DNA from: Ovis canadensis
Taxonomy: Eukaryota > Chordata > Mammalia > Artiodactyla > Bovidae
Reading direction: 5' to 3'
Assembly: GCF_042477335.2 (NCBI RefSeq)
Contig: NC_091245.1
Location: 224,129,501 to 224,193,500, forward strand
DNA: 64,000 nucleotides
Below the pieces are notes generated by a model. It was given only the letters and a program-made list of their open reading frames with translations. It was not told the origin of the DNA and searched no databases. This document shows positions 33,321-44,621 of this stretch, one piece after another. Made by a program: the position numbers and the translations under genes. The first letter of the stretch is position 1, and each line of letters starts with the position of its first letter.

Positions 33321-34926
33321 CCCAAAAAGGTAAAATATAGTATGCTGTGAGAATGCATAAGCATAATTTGGGTGTTATTTATGTGGTTTTGTTAAAAGTA
33401 ATGCTTAAGCTGTGACCAAAAGAAGATTAGTACATGTGAGTTAGAGAAAATTGGAATCTACAGAATGATGTAGAGTAGAGGAAGACAAAAAGAAGAAAGT
33501 AGATAGAAACTCCTAGAGAAAACAAGTTTTAGTTTCTCTGTCAAGAGTTTAAATAAATAAATGAAAAATTAGCAAAAATTTCCAAATTTTCTAGCAGTCT
33601 ACGTGCACAGCTGAACCCATTTTTGATGTGTTGGAGACAACATAAGAGAGGTAAAAAACCATTTTTCATGACATGGCTTGCTATTAGAATGTAGGCACTT
33701 CTGCACTGTGCAGTGAGAATCAGATAGATCAGTTTGAAGTTTTTCAATAATTACAATTATTAGTGGATAGCAATTTTAAATATTTGATAACTATATTTAA
33801 ACTCTGTTACAGTCCAGAATAATAAATTAATTTAAAATTCTGATAGTAAATAAAAAATATTTATTCTTGAATTTTCTGAAACCCTATTTCAATTACAATT
33901 TCTTTATTCTTGCAAAAACAGAGAATATTATTCAAAGAACTCTCAAAAAGTCTCAACAATGCCTGTAAGTTCAGGTAAATGTATTGTCTTAGGTAGATCA
34001 TTTTCTTAATAAAGCTCTTAAAATTAAGCGCCTCTACAATTTCTTAAGGGAACTCCATAGTTTTCTTGACCTTTTAATAGACAAATTTTTTCTGAGAAGA
34101 GATCATCTTAGTCACTTCTTAAAAGTCAGAGGGAAATCTAGAGGCTATTTTTAAGAATTGGAAAAGGCCAAAGCACTTAAAATCTTGCAACAGTGTGTTT
34201 TATCATACTACAACAACTGCCTTAAAATGGCAGTTTTAGAATGAAGTCATTTTAAATTTGTCACACTATGTAGTAAGTAGCTTTTAAAATTTTTCAATAG
34301 TATATGCATTGAAAAAACTGTATATATCATTGGTATATGCATTGAAAAAAATGGCTGTAATAGTCAATAGAGAAGAATGGCTAGCTGATGAACCAAAAGA
34401 TAAACAAATATAACTGGCCAATTTATGTGACATTCTTTGAGAAATGAGTTTTCATTGGTCAAATAATAGTACAAAACATTAAATGAAAGGTGTTAACAAT
34501 GGAGATATGCACATAAATGTTATAAAAATATATTTGATAATAGTTTGTAAACCATTTTCAAATTAATTGTTTTGCAAAATTTATATATATATATATATAT
34601 AATTTTGTTTCAAATCAGAGAAGTAATTTCCTATAAGGAAAGTATAGTCATTTGACAATGTTTGCCAGAAGGATAATTCTTCTCTAATTGTTAAGATGTG
34701 TCTGTTGTTGGCAGTACATATACTGATGGAGAAATGAAATAGCCAACCAACTATTCAACTAGCAGAGGGTTTAATATTCTGATCAAAGAAAATGATTCAT
34801 TTAGAGGAGTAGAGACCTTACATGTAATCTTCATTTTGTGTATACTCTAAATGCAATTTATTGGAAGTGGTTAAATGATTTCATTCAAAGGGTATTTATG
34901 TGAGCATATATATTTACTTTCAGGAC
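33321..34926. other. AT-rich stretch, no gene seen
   Basis: No recognised repeat apart from a TA run at about 34583-34602. A pair of near-identical short segments (atatgcattgaaaaaa at about 34303 and 34335) is a small local duplication. Confidence 0.5.
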
Positions 34927-35398
34927 TCAACAAAGTTCCATTAGACAAAACTATGGTTTTTCCAGTGGTCATGTATGGATGTGAGTGTTGGACTATAAAG
35001 AAAGCTGAGCACTGAAGAACTGATGCTTTTGAATTGTGGTACTGGAGACTTGTGAGAGTCCCTTGGACAGCAAGGAGATCCAACCAGTCCATCTTAAAGG
35101 AAATCAGTCCTGAATATTCATTGGAAGAACTGATGCTGAAGCTGAAACTCCAATACTTTGGCCACCTGCTGCAAAGAACTGACTCATTTGAAAAGACCCT
35201 GATGCTGGGAAAGATTGAAGGTGGAAGGAGAAGGGGATGACAGAGGATGAGATGGTTGTAGAGCATCACTGACTCAATGGACATGAGTGTGAGCAAACTC
35301 AGGGAATTGGTGATGGACAGGGAGGCCTGGCATGTTGCAGTCCATGGGGTTGCAAATAGTAGGACATGACTTTGTGACTGAACTGAACTGAACTGAAG
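34927..35398 (+). mobile_element. BovB 3' end fragment
   Basis: Begins at the K(V)HLVKAM-type codons (caacaaagttccattagac) and runs to gaactgaactgaactgaagg. The sense frame is broken early; a short frame survives at 35034-35240. Confidence 0.9.
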
Positions 35399-35404
35399 GT
35401 CTTC

Positions 35405-35585
35405 CGTGGGCTTCCCAGATGGCACTAAATAACCCACCTGCCAATACTGGAAGATCCCATGGAGGAGGGCATGGCCACCCACTCCAGTATTTTTGCCTGG
35501 AGAATCCCAAGGATAGAGTAGCCTGGTGGGCTACAGTCCAGAGGATTGCAAAGAGTCGGACATGACTGAAGCACTTTAGCATGGC
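35405..35585 (+). mobile_element. Bov-tA SINE
   Basis: Head (tgggcttcccagatggcact), body (ccactccagtatttttgcct) and tail (gcaaagagtcggacatgact). Lies directly after a BovB fragment. Confidence 0.88.
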
Positions 35586-35589
35586 ACAG

Positions 35590-35850
35590 AGCTTCCCTAC
35601 TGGCCTAGTCAGGTGAAGAATCTACCTCCAATACAGAAAACTGCTTGCAAAGCTGGAGATGTGGGTTCGACCCCTGGATCAGGAAGATCCTCTGGAGAAG
35701 GAAATGGCAACCTTCTCCAGTATTCTTGCCTGGGAGATCACATGGACAAAGGAGCCTGGCAGGCTACAGTCCATGGGGTCCCAAGAGTTAGACATGAATT
35801 AAGTCAGACACGACTGAAGCGACTTAGCAGCAGCAGCAGCAGCAACAAAA
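35590..35850 (+). mobile_element. Bov-tA SINE with extended tail
   Basis: Head (cttccctactggcctagtca), body (ctggagaaggaaatggcaac) and a doubled tail: a first one ending gagttagacatgaatt, then a second (gtcagacacgactgaagcga) with a cagcagcagcagcagc end. This may be a SINE plus a Bov-A2 tail. Confidence 0.85.
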
Positions 35851-36352
35851 CCACCATCACCATGTGGTCCATAAGTGCATGTTGTATAGGGTATTCCCTA
35901 CTTTTCTTCACTTTAGGAAAAAGTATTTTCAGATGAAAAATAGATGATAGAAAGATCAATACAGATGAAAAAGATTTTATTGGAAAAGGAAAGACAGAAC
36001 ATTAATTCACATATTTAATATTGATTTTTTTGCCAATAAGTTTTAGAATATATTTTTTCTTCACTAACAATGAAACTGCTTAATACATTCACATTTAAAA
36101 CATGGTTATTAAGTTAATCCAGTTGATGACTTAATCAACTCTATTACCCATCTGTAATACTGAATTTCCACTGATTCATTACATACATAAAAAGGACAAC
36201 TGTCAAAAATATATTAATAAGTATTCACTTTTCCAAGATATTGAAAGTCATCAATTTTTTATGAATTTTTCTAATTTTCCATTAGTTTTTTTCTTTATTT
36301 TATAATACAGTTATGAGATACATCCATTATGTTCTTCAGTATAGCTAAATTG

Positions 36353-37032
36353 GCTTAAAGCTCAACATACAGAAAACTAAGATCATGGCGTCTGGTCCCA
36401 TCACTTCATGGGAAATAAATGGGAAAACAGTGGAAACAGTGTTAGACTTTATTTTTGAGGGCTCCAAATACACTGCAGATGATGATTGCAGCCATGAAAT
36501 TAAAAGACGCTTACTTCTTGGAAGGAAAGTTATGACCAACCTAGATAGCATATTAAAAAAGAGAGATATTACTTTGCCAACAAAAGTCCGTCTAGTCAAG
36601 GCTATGGTTTTTCCAGTGTCATGTATGGATGTGAAATTTGAACTGTGAATAAAGCTGAGTGCTGAAGGATTGATGCTTTTGAACTATGGTGTTGGAGAAC
36701 TCTTGAGAGTCCCTTGGACTGCAAGGAGATCCAACCAGTCCATTCTAAAGGAGATCAGCCCTGGGTGTTCTTTGGAAGGACTGATGCTAAAGCTGAAACT
36801 CCGGTACTCTGGCCACCTCATGTGAAGAGTTGACTCATTGGAAAAGACTCTGATGCTGGGAGGGATTGGGGGCAGGAGGAGAAGGGGACGACAGAGGATG
36901 AGATAGCTGGATGGCATCACCGACTCGATGGACATGAGTTTGGGTGAACTCCAGGAGGGAGGCCTGGCGTGCTGCAATTCATGGGGTCTCAAAGAGTCGG
37001 ACACAACTGAGCAACTGAAACGAACTGAACTA
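36353..37032 (+). mobile_element. BovB 3' end with 12-bp duplication
   Basis: Starts at ttggcttaaagctcaacat and ends in cgaactgaacta. Exact atagctaaattg repeats at 36341-36352 and 37033-37044 are the target-site duplication. The sense frame (36385-36648) is broken, with small deletions near 36633 and 36700. Confidence 0.92.
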
Positions 37033-37044
37033 ATAGCTAAATTG

Positions 37045-38017
37045 TCCAAAGTCCAATGATACCAAGATAAATTGAGAAATCAAATTGTATGTCAATAATT
37101 TGGTATGATTACATTATTGGCATATGATACAAAACTAATTTCCCAGGTGGTTATGGGAAAAATGCTCATCATGGGTTTAAGGTTAAGCCTTAGGAACAAT
37201 ATCAAAAGTGAAATATATCCTGCTCAGGATCAGTAATGAAAATGATTTGGAAATCATCTAAGAACAAAGAAAGAAGAGAACATACAATCTACATAATATG
37301 CCAGAATATTGGAGTATATGGAGAAATATAAGTGTCTTAGTTCAGACTGCTATAACAAAATATAGACTGGGCGATTTACATAAAAAGCATTCTCTCAGTT
37401 GTGGAGGTTGGGAAATCAAAGACTAAGGTGATGTCAGATTCAGTTTATGGTGAAAGTCTTGGTTTGCAGATAGATGCTTTACAGCTGTACCCTTTCATGG
37501 TGGGGTGCAAGTGGTTAGAACAAGAGAAAGACAGAGATATCTCTTATCTCTTTTTCATTTTATAAGGATATTAATCCCATCAAGATTTCACCTTCATGCC
37601 AATGTAAAGCTGAATAGCTGCCAAGGTGAACAGGAATTTTCATAAGCATTGATGGATAATGTTCACTTTTAAAGTTTTCTTTCTACAATATATATCCCCT
37701 CTGCTCACACAACCATAGAGTAAATTCTGGTCTGTACACATAACTTGTAAGTTGCCCACTAGCACTATCACCCAGTCTAAATTAAAAAAATTAAAAATAA
37801 AAGACAACATTTGAATTGATATGGGACACAAAGAGTAGCAGGATGAGATAAACTCTAAGCCAAAGTAACATCTCATTGAGACCAGGAATTAAAATCCTGG
37901 GCGTTCAGGTAAAATTAATAATGAGTTTTCTTGAAATATCTGGAAATTGTGCATTGACTTGAAAATTCCAGAAATTGTGGAGATTCCTAAATTTCACTGG
38001 GCTTAAATGTGAAAGAC
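37045..38017. other. unique stretch with one ancient repeat
   Basis: About 37325-37610 resembles a widespread ancient mammalian repeat (tgtcttagttcagactgcta, tataacaaaatatagactgg, gttgtggaggttgggaaatc). I am not certain which family. The rest is unrecognised. Confidence 0.5.
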
Positions 38018-38250
38018 GTGTATGTGTATGTGTGCACACTCAGTCCTGTCAGACTGTTTGCGACCATGTGGACTGTAGCCCACCAGGCTCCTTTGTTCAC
38101 GGAAACTTTCCAGACAAGAATAATGAAGTACATTGTCATTTCCTACTCCAAGGGGTCTTCTTGACTCAGGGATTGAATCTGTATCTCTTTTATCTCCTGA
38201 CTTGGCAGATGGGTTCTTTACCACTGGTGCCACCTGGGAACCCCTAAAAA
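38018..38250 (-). mobile_element. Bov-tA SINE
   Basis: Tail (cactcagtcctgtcagactg), body (gaaactttccagacaagaat) and head ending in tggtgccacctgggaacccc. Confidence 0.87.
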
Positions 38251-38281
38251 GACTTAAATTTAGCTAATATCTGTCTCAAAG

Positions 38282-38484
38282 CATTGGAAAAGATCCTGAT
38301 GCTGAAAAGATTTAAGTCAGGAGGAGAAAATGACAACAGAGGATGAGACAGTTGGAAGGCATCACCAACCTGATGGACATGAGTTTAAGCAAGCCTCATG
38401 AATTGGTGATTGACAGGGATGCCTGGAGTACTCCAGTCTAGGGAGTTGCAGAGTTGGACATGACTGAGCAACTGAACTGAACCG
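38282..38484 (+). mobile_element. BovB 3' end with 16-bp duplication
   Basis: About 200 bp of BovB from cattggaaaagatcctgatg to the aactgaactgaaccg tail. aatatctgtctcaaag at 38266-38281 and aatatttgtctcaaag at 38485-38500 form a target-site duplication with one mismatch. Confidence 0.93.
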
Positions 38485-38639
38485 AATATTTGTCTCAAAG
38501 TATAAAGGTAGCATAGGTCTCACAATATTTAGTTTATATTGACATCTCAAGGTTGCATTTTATAAGTAAACTATCTTACAGTAAGTTATGAATTAGCTTA
38601 TATTTACTTGCTTTTAAAAATTATTATTATTATTTTAAA

Positions 38640-41600
38640 AGATATTCCATGCAAATAGAGACCAAAAGAAAGCAGGAGTGGCAATACTCATATCTGATAA
38701 AATAGACTTTAAAACAAAGGCTGTGAAAAGAGATAAATAAGGCCACTACATAATGATCAAAGGATCAATTCAAGAAGAAGATAAAACAATTATAAATATA
38801 TACGCACCCAATATAGGAGCACCGCAATATGTAAGACAAATGCTAACGAGTATGAAAGGGGAAATTAACAATAACACAATAATAGCAGGAAACTTTAATA
38901 CCCCACTCACACCTATGGACAGATCAACTAAACAGAAAATTAACAAAGAAATGCAAACTTTAAATGATACATTAGATCAGTTAGACCTAATTGATATCTA
39001 TAGGACATTTCACCTCAAAACAATGAATTTCACCTTTTTCTCAAGTGCTCACGGAACCTTCTCCAGGATAGATCACATCCTGAGCCATAAATCCAAACTT
39101 GATAAATTCAAAAAAATTGAAATCACTCCAACCATCTTTTCTGACCATAATGCATTAAGATTAGATCTCAATTACAGAAGAAAAACTATTAAAAATTCCA
39201 ACATATGGAGGTTGAACAACACACTTCTGAATAACCAACAAATCACAGAAGAAATCAAAAAAGAAAGCAAAATATGCATAGAAACTAATGAAAATGAAAA
39301 CACAACAACCCAAAACCTGTGGGACACTATAAAAGCAGTGCTAAGAGGAAAGTTCATAGCAATACAGGCATACCTCAAGAAACAAGAAAAAAGTCGAATA
39401 AATAACCTAACTCTACAACTAAAGCAACTAGAAAAGGAAGAAATGGAGAACCCCAGGGTGAGTAGAAGGAAAGAAATCTTAAAAATTAGGGCAGAAATAA
39501 ATGCAAAAGAAACAAAAGAGACCATAGCAAAAATCAACAAAGCCAAAAGCTGGTTCTTTGAAAGGATAAATAAAATTGACAAACCATTAGCCAGACACAT
39601 CAAGAAGCAAAGAGAGAAAAATCAAATCAATAAAATTAGAAATGAAAATGGAGAGATCACAACAGACAACACAGAAATACAAAGGATCATAAGAGACTAC
39701 TATCAGCAATTATATGCCAATAAAATGGACAACTTGGAAGAAATGGACAAATTCTTAGAAAAGTACAATTTTCCAAAACTGAACCAGGAAGAAATAGAAA
39801 ATCTTAACAGACCCATCACAAGCATGGAAATTGAAACTGTAATCAGAAATTTTCCAGCAAACAAAAGCCCAGGTCCAGATGGCTTCACAGCTGAATTCTA
39901 CCAAAAATTTCGAGAATAGCTAACACCTATCCTACTCAAACTCTTCCAGAAAATTGCAGAGGAAGGTAAACTTCCAAACTCATTCTATGAGGCCACCATC
40001 TCCATAATACCAAAACCTGACAAAGATGCCACAAAAAAAGAAAACTACAGGCCAATATCACTGATGAACATAGATGCAAAAATCCTCAACAAAATTCTAG
40101 CAATCAGAATCCAACAACACATTAAAAAGATCATACACCATGACCAAATAGGCTTTATCCCAGGGATGCAAGGATTCTTCAATATCCGCAAATCAATCAA
40201 TGTAATTCACCACATTAACAAATTGAAAAATAAAAGCCATATGATTATATCAATAGACGCAGAGAAGGCCTTTGACAAAATTCAACATCCATTTATGATA
40301 AAAACTCTCCAGAAAGCAGGAATAGAAGGAACATACCTCAACATAATAAAAGCTATCTATGACAAACCCACAGCAAACATTATCCTCAATGGTGAAAAAT
40401 TGAAAGCATTTCCCCTAAAGTCAGGAACAAGACAAGGGTGCCCAGTTTCACCGCTACTATTCAACATAGTTCTGGAAGTTTTGGCCACAGCAATCAGAGC
40501 AGAAAAAGAAATAAAAGGAATCCAAATTGGAAAAGAAGAAGTAAAACTCTCACTGTTTGCAGATGACATGATCCTCTACATAGAAAACCCTAAAGACTCC
40601 ACCAGAAAATTACTAGAGCTAATCAATGAACATAGTAAAGTTGCAGGATAGAAAATCAACACACAGAAATCCCGTGCATTCCTATACACTAATAATGAGA
40701 AAGTAGAAAAAGAAATTAAGGAAACAATTCCATTCACCATTGCAACGAAAAGAATGAAATACTTAGGAATATATCTACCTAAAGAAACTAAAGACCTATA
40801 TATAGAAAACTATAAAACACTGATGACTGATGAAAGAAATCAAAGAGGACACTAAATAGATGGAGAAATATACCATGTTCATGGATTGGAAGAATCAATA
40901 TAGTGAAAATGAGTATACTACCCAAAGCAATTTACAAATTCAATGCAATCCCTATCAAGCTTCCAGCCATATTTTTTACAGAACTAGAACAAATAATTTC
41001 AAGATTTGTATGGAAATACAAAAAACCTCAAATAGCCAAAGCAATCTTGAGAAAGAAGAATGGAACTGGAGGAATCAGCTTGCCTGACTTCAGGCTCTAC
41101 TACAAAGCCACAGTCATCAAGACAGTATGGTACTGGCACAAAGACAGACATATAGATCAATGGAACAAAATAGAAAGCCCAGAGATAAATCCACACACAT
41201 ATGGACACCTTATCTTTGACAAAGGAGGCAAGAATATACAATAGAGTAAAGACAATCTCTTTAACAAGTGGTGCTGGGAAAACTGGTCAACCACTTGTAA
41301 AAGAATGAAACTAGATCACTTTCTAACACCGCACACGAAAATAAACTCAAAATGGATTAAAGATCTAAATGAAAGACCAGAAACTATAAAACTCCTAGAG
41401 GAGAACATAGGCAAAACACTCTCAGACATAAATCACAGCAGGATCCTCTATGATCCACCTCCCAGAATACTGGAAATAAAAGCAAAAATAAACAAATGGG
41501 ATCTAATTAAAATTAAAAGCTTCTGCACAACAAAGGAAAATATAAGCAAGGTGAAAAGACAGCCTTCTGAATGGGAGAAAATAATAGCAAATGAAGCAAC

Positions 41601-42640
41601 TGACAAACAACTAATCTCAAAAATATACAAGCAAATTATGCAACTCAATTCCAGAAAAATAAATGACCCAATCAAAAAATGGGCCAAAGAACTAAATAGA
41701 CATTTCTCCAAAGAAAACATACGGATGGCTAACAAACACATGAAAAGATGCTCAACATCACTCATTATTAGAGAAATGCAAATCAAAATCACAATGAGGT
41801 ACCATTTCACACCAGTCAGAATGGCTGCAATCCAAAAGTCTGCAAGCAATAAATGCTGGAGAGGGTGTGGAGAAAAGGGAACCCTCCTACACTGTTGGTG
41901 GGAAACCAAACTAGTACAACCGCTGTGGAAAACAGTGTGGAGATTCCTTTAAAAATTGCAAATAGAACTGCCTTATGACCCAGCAATCCCACTTCTGGGC
42001 ATACACACCAAGGAAACCAGAATTGAAAGAGACACATGTACCCCAATGTTCATCGCAGCACTGTTTATAATAGCCAGGACATGGAAACAACCTAGATGTC
42101 CATCAGCAGATGAATGGATAAGAAAGCAGTGGTACATATACACAATGGAGTATTACTCAGCCATTAAAAAGAATACATTTGAATCAGTTCTGATGAGATG
42201 GATGAAACTGGAGCTGATTTTACAGAGTGAAGTAAGCCAGAAAAAAAACACCAATACAGTATACTAACACATATATATGGAATTTAGAAAGATGGCAATG
42301 ACGACCCTGTATGCAAGACAGCAAAAAAGACACAGATGTGTATAGCAGACTTCTACATTCAGAGGGAGAGGGAGAGGGTGGGACGATTTTGGAGAATGGC
42401 ATTGAAACATGTATACTATCATGTAAGAATCAAATCACCAGTCTATGTCCAATGCAGGATACAGCATGCTTGGGGCTGGTGCACGGGGATGACCCAGAGG
42501 GATGTTGTGGGGAGGGAGGTGTGAGGGGGGTTCATGTTTTGGATCGCATGTACACCCGTGGTGGATTCATGTCAATGTAAAAAAAAAATAAATAAATAAA
42601 TAAAAATTAAAAAAAATTTAAAAAAATAAAAATCATCTTA
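38640..42640 (+). mobile_element. L1, 5'-truncated in endonuclease, young
   Basis: About 4 kb of L1, beginning inside the ORF2 endonuclease (gatattccatgcaaatagag) and running through RT, the C-terminal region and the 3' UTR to a long A-rich tail with aataaataaataaat near 42588. It closely resembles the inverted L1 at 8949-10488 across their overlap. No convincing target duplication because both ends are A/T-rich. Confidence 0.95.
38645..42267 (+). pseudogene. L1 ORF2 (endonuclease-RT), broken
   Basis: The longest frame is 38753-39919: endonuclease C-terminal half plus linker, ending at a TAG where related copies read a sense codon (gagaatag). The RT frame 40064-40651 contains the FADD box at 40556-40567 and stops at a TAG (gcaggatag). 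A 7-bp repeat (gatgact-type) near 40820 and an extra A near 40855 shift frame. A TGG-to-TAG lies near 41242. The final parts are 41305-41952 and 41956-42267. At 38891-38893 the conserved endonuclease GDFN reads GNFN, losing the catalytic aspartate. Confidence 0.92.
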
Positions 42641-43133
42641 AAACTTTAAAGATATGAACATTTTATTACTTATTTTGGGCAAAAGTATGCTTTGGGAACT
42701 TTTTTTTTTTATTAATTGTTCTAACATAGTGAAAGCTTAATCATCTGTAGCCTAAATCTTATTTGCTTAAATCTTTAGGAATATTTTAGATGGAATATTT
42801 TAAATATTGCCTCAGTATTTTGAGGCAAACTGTGTGACAGAGATAAGAAATATTTGTGAACATTTGGATGCAAAAGATTAATTAAAATTTGCAGGCAAGT
42901 AGGGAGATGGTACTTATATAAATCTGAATAGCTATTTTGATATATCCTCAAAGACTCATATAGTCTTCATGAAGTCATTATAGTCTCAGTTTTAATCCCA
43001 GACTTGTAGTTTCATAAATTCTTTCTTGTTAAAGTCTCTGAGAGTCTTGGAGAATACTGATTCATATTAACAAAACCTACAAAAGACTGAAAATATACAG
43101 ACCATATAATATATTGCATACTGTGGCTAAATT
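42641..43133. other. AT-rich stretch, no gene seen
   Basis: Unique-looking DNA between the L1 and the RETREG3 retrocopy. Confidence 0.5.
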
Positions 43134-43151
43134 ATAAATATAGGACCTAAG
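43134..43151. repeat. 18-bp target-site duplication, left
   Basis: ataaatataggacctaag, repeated exactly at 46365-46382. The bases at its start (att/ataa) fit the loose TT/AAAA preference of L1 endonuclease. Confidence 0.93.
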
Positions 43152-43178
43152 CCCGGATGTTGTGGCTGCCGGGGGGAG

Positions 43179-44621
43179 ATGGCGGAGGCAGAGGGGGTGG
43201 CCGTGGCCCCAGGCCCAGCCTCCGGTCAGACTTTCAAGGGTCGCCGCCCTATGTCAGGCTCCTGGGAGCGAGACCAGCAGGTTGAGGCGGCGCAGCGGGC
43301 CCTGGTGGAGGTGCTGGGGCCTTATGAGCCTCTGCTGAGCCGAGTGCAGGCAGCCCTGGTGTGGGAGCGGCCAGCCAGGAGCGCCCTGTGGTGCCTGGGG
43401 CTGAACGCGGCTTTCTGGTATTAGAAGACTGAATAGGAGTACAAACAAATCATCAGAATTCAGGTTCTTTGCCTTGACATCCCTTTGTCTTGTGTTTTTA
43501 CTTGCATTCAGCTCAATGATTATTGTGTGTATAGATCAATGGAAGAACAAAATCTGGCCTGAAATAAAAGTGCCAAGACCCGACGCGTTAGACGAGAGCT
43601 GGGGTTTTGTGCACCCTCGGTTGCTCAGCGTGCCCGAGCTCTGCCACCACGTAGCTGAAGTCTGGGTTAGTGGGACCATTTTCATAAGGAATCTTTTGCT
43701 TTTCAAAAAGCAAAACCCAGGCAAGTTCTGCTTGCTGAGCTGTGGGATACTGACCTTTTTGGCTGTCTTGGGCCGCTACATCCCTGGGCTCCTGCTCTCC
43801 TACTTAATTCTTGTCACTGTCATGATGTGGCCCCTCGCTGTGTACCACCGGCTGTGGGACCGAGTGTATGTGCGGCTGAAGCCCGCACTGCAGCGGCTGG
43901 ACTTCAGCGTTCGTGGCTACATGATGTCCAAGCAGAGAGAGAGACAATTGCGTCGCAGAGCTCTCCACCCAGAGCGTGCTGCAGACAACCACAGTGACAG
44001 CGAGGAGGAGCTTGCAGCCTTCTGTCCTCAGCTGGATGATTCCACTGTTGCCAGGGAACTGGCCATCACAGACTCCGAGCACTCGGATGCTGAGGTCTCC
44101 TGTACAGACAACGGTACATTCAACCTTTCACGGGGCCAAACACCTCTAACAGAAGGCTCTGAAGACCTAGATGGTCACAGTGATCCAGAGGAATCCTTCG
44201 CCAGAGACCTTCCAGACTTCCCTTCCATTAACGTGGATCCTGCTGGCCTGATGATGAGGACGATACCAGCATTGGGATGCCCAGCTTGATGTACCGGGTC
44301 CCACCCGGGGCCGAGGAGTCTCAGGGCCCTCCTGCCAGCCGGGAAGAGGCCGCACTGCCAGAGCTTTTGCTTGGTGCCCTGCCTGCAGGATCCAACCTTA
44401 CCAGCAACCTTGCTAGCCTGGTTTCACAGGGCATGATCCAGCTGGCCCTGTCAGGGGCCTCCCAGCCAGGCCCTTCTGGCCTACCTCCCCGGAGAGCCAC
44501 CAGAGGTGTCCTCAGGGCACCCAGTTCAGACCTGGACACTGACGCTGAGGGGGATGACTTTGAACTTCTGGACCAGTCAGAGCTGAATCAGCTGGACCCT
44601 GCCAGTTCTAGGAGCCACTGA
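43179..44621 (+). pseudogene. RETREG3: RETREG3 (FAM134C) processed pseudogene
   Basis: The parent encodes an ER-membrane reticulon-homology receptor for selective ER-phagy. Three frames together span it. 43179-43424 is the N-terminus (MAEAEGVAVAPGPASG, then SWERDQQVEAAQRALVEVLG). The frame from about 43465 to 44289 has two hydrophobic hairpin regions (near 43480-43530 and 43720-43850) and the acidic SDSEEELAAF region. 44277-44621 ends the protein with the LC3-interacting DDFELL motif at 44553-44570. Two lesions separate them: a 46-nt insertion at about 43419-43464 bringing an early TAG, and a 1-nt deletion near 44250 in the GL(D)DED region. One codon also seems missing near 43590 (ALDESW). 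The identification comes from remembered family sequence; parent identity is very likely, function as a protein very unlikely. Confidence 0.95.
43419..43464 (+). other. 46-nt insert at a likely exon junction
   Basis: Lies between the codons for NAAFW and FFALTS, where the family protein is continuous. It ends in cag followed by g, is AT-rich unlike the GC-rich segment before it, and contains in-frame stops. It sits where sequence composition changes from exon-1-like to exon-2-like. It most simply looks like an extra exon or cryptic splice product carried by the retrotransposed transcript. Confidence 0.65.

Noticed and set aside
38640..42660. Target-site duplication for the young L1
   Set aside because: Both flanks are A/T-rich and no convincing matching pair stands out.
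43152..43420. GC-rich, CpG-containing block resembling a CpG-island promoter
   Set aside because: It is the exon-1 sequence of the retrocopied mRNA, not an autonomous promoter as far as can be seen.
43474..44289. A 271-codon open frame that could be called a membrane-protein gene
   Set aside because: It is the middle part of the RETREG3 retrocopy. No introns, frame lost on both sides, A tail and target duplication show a processed pseudogene.
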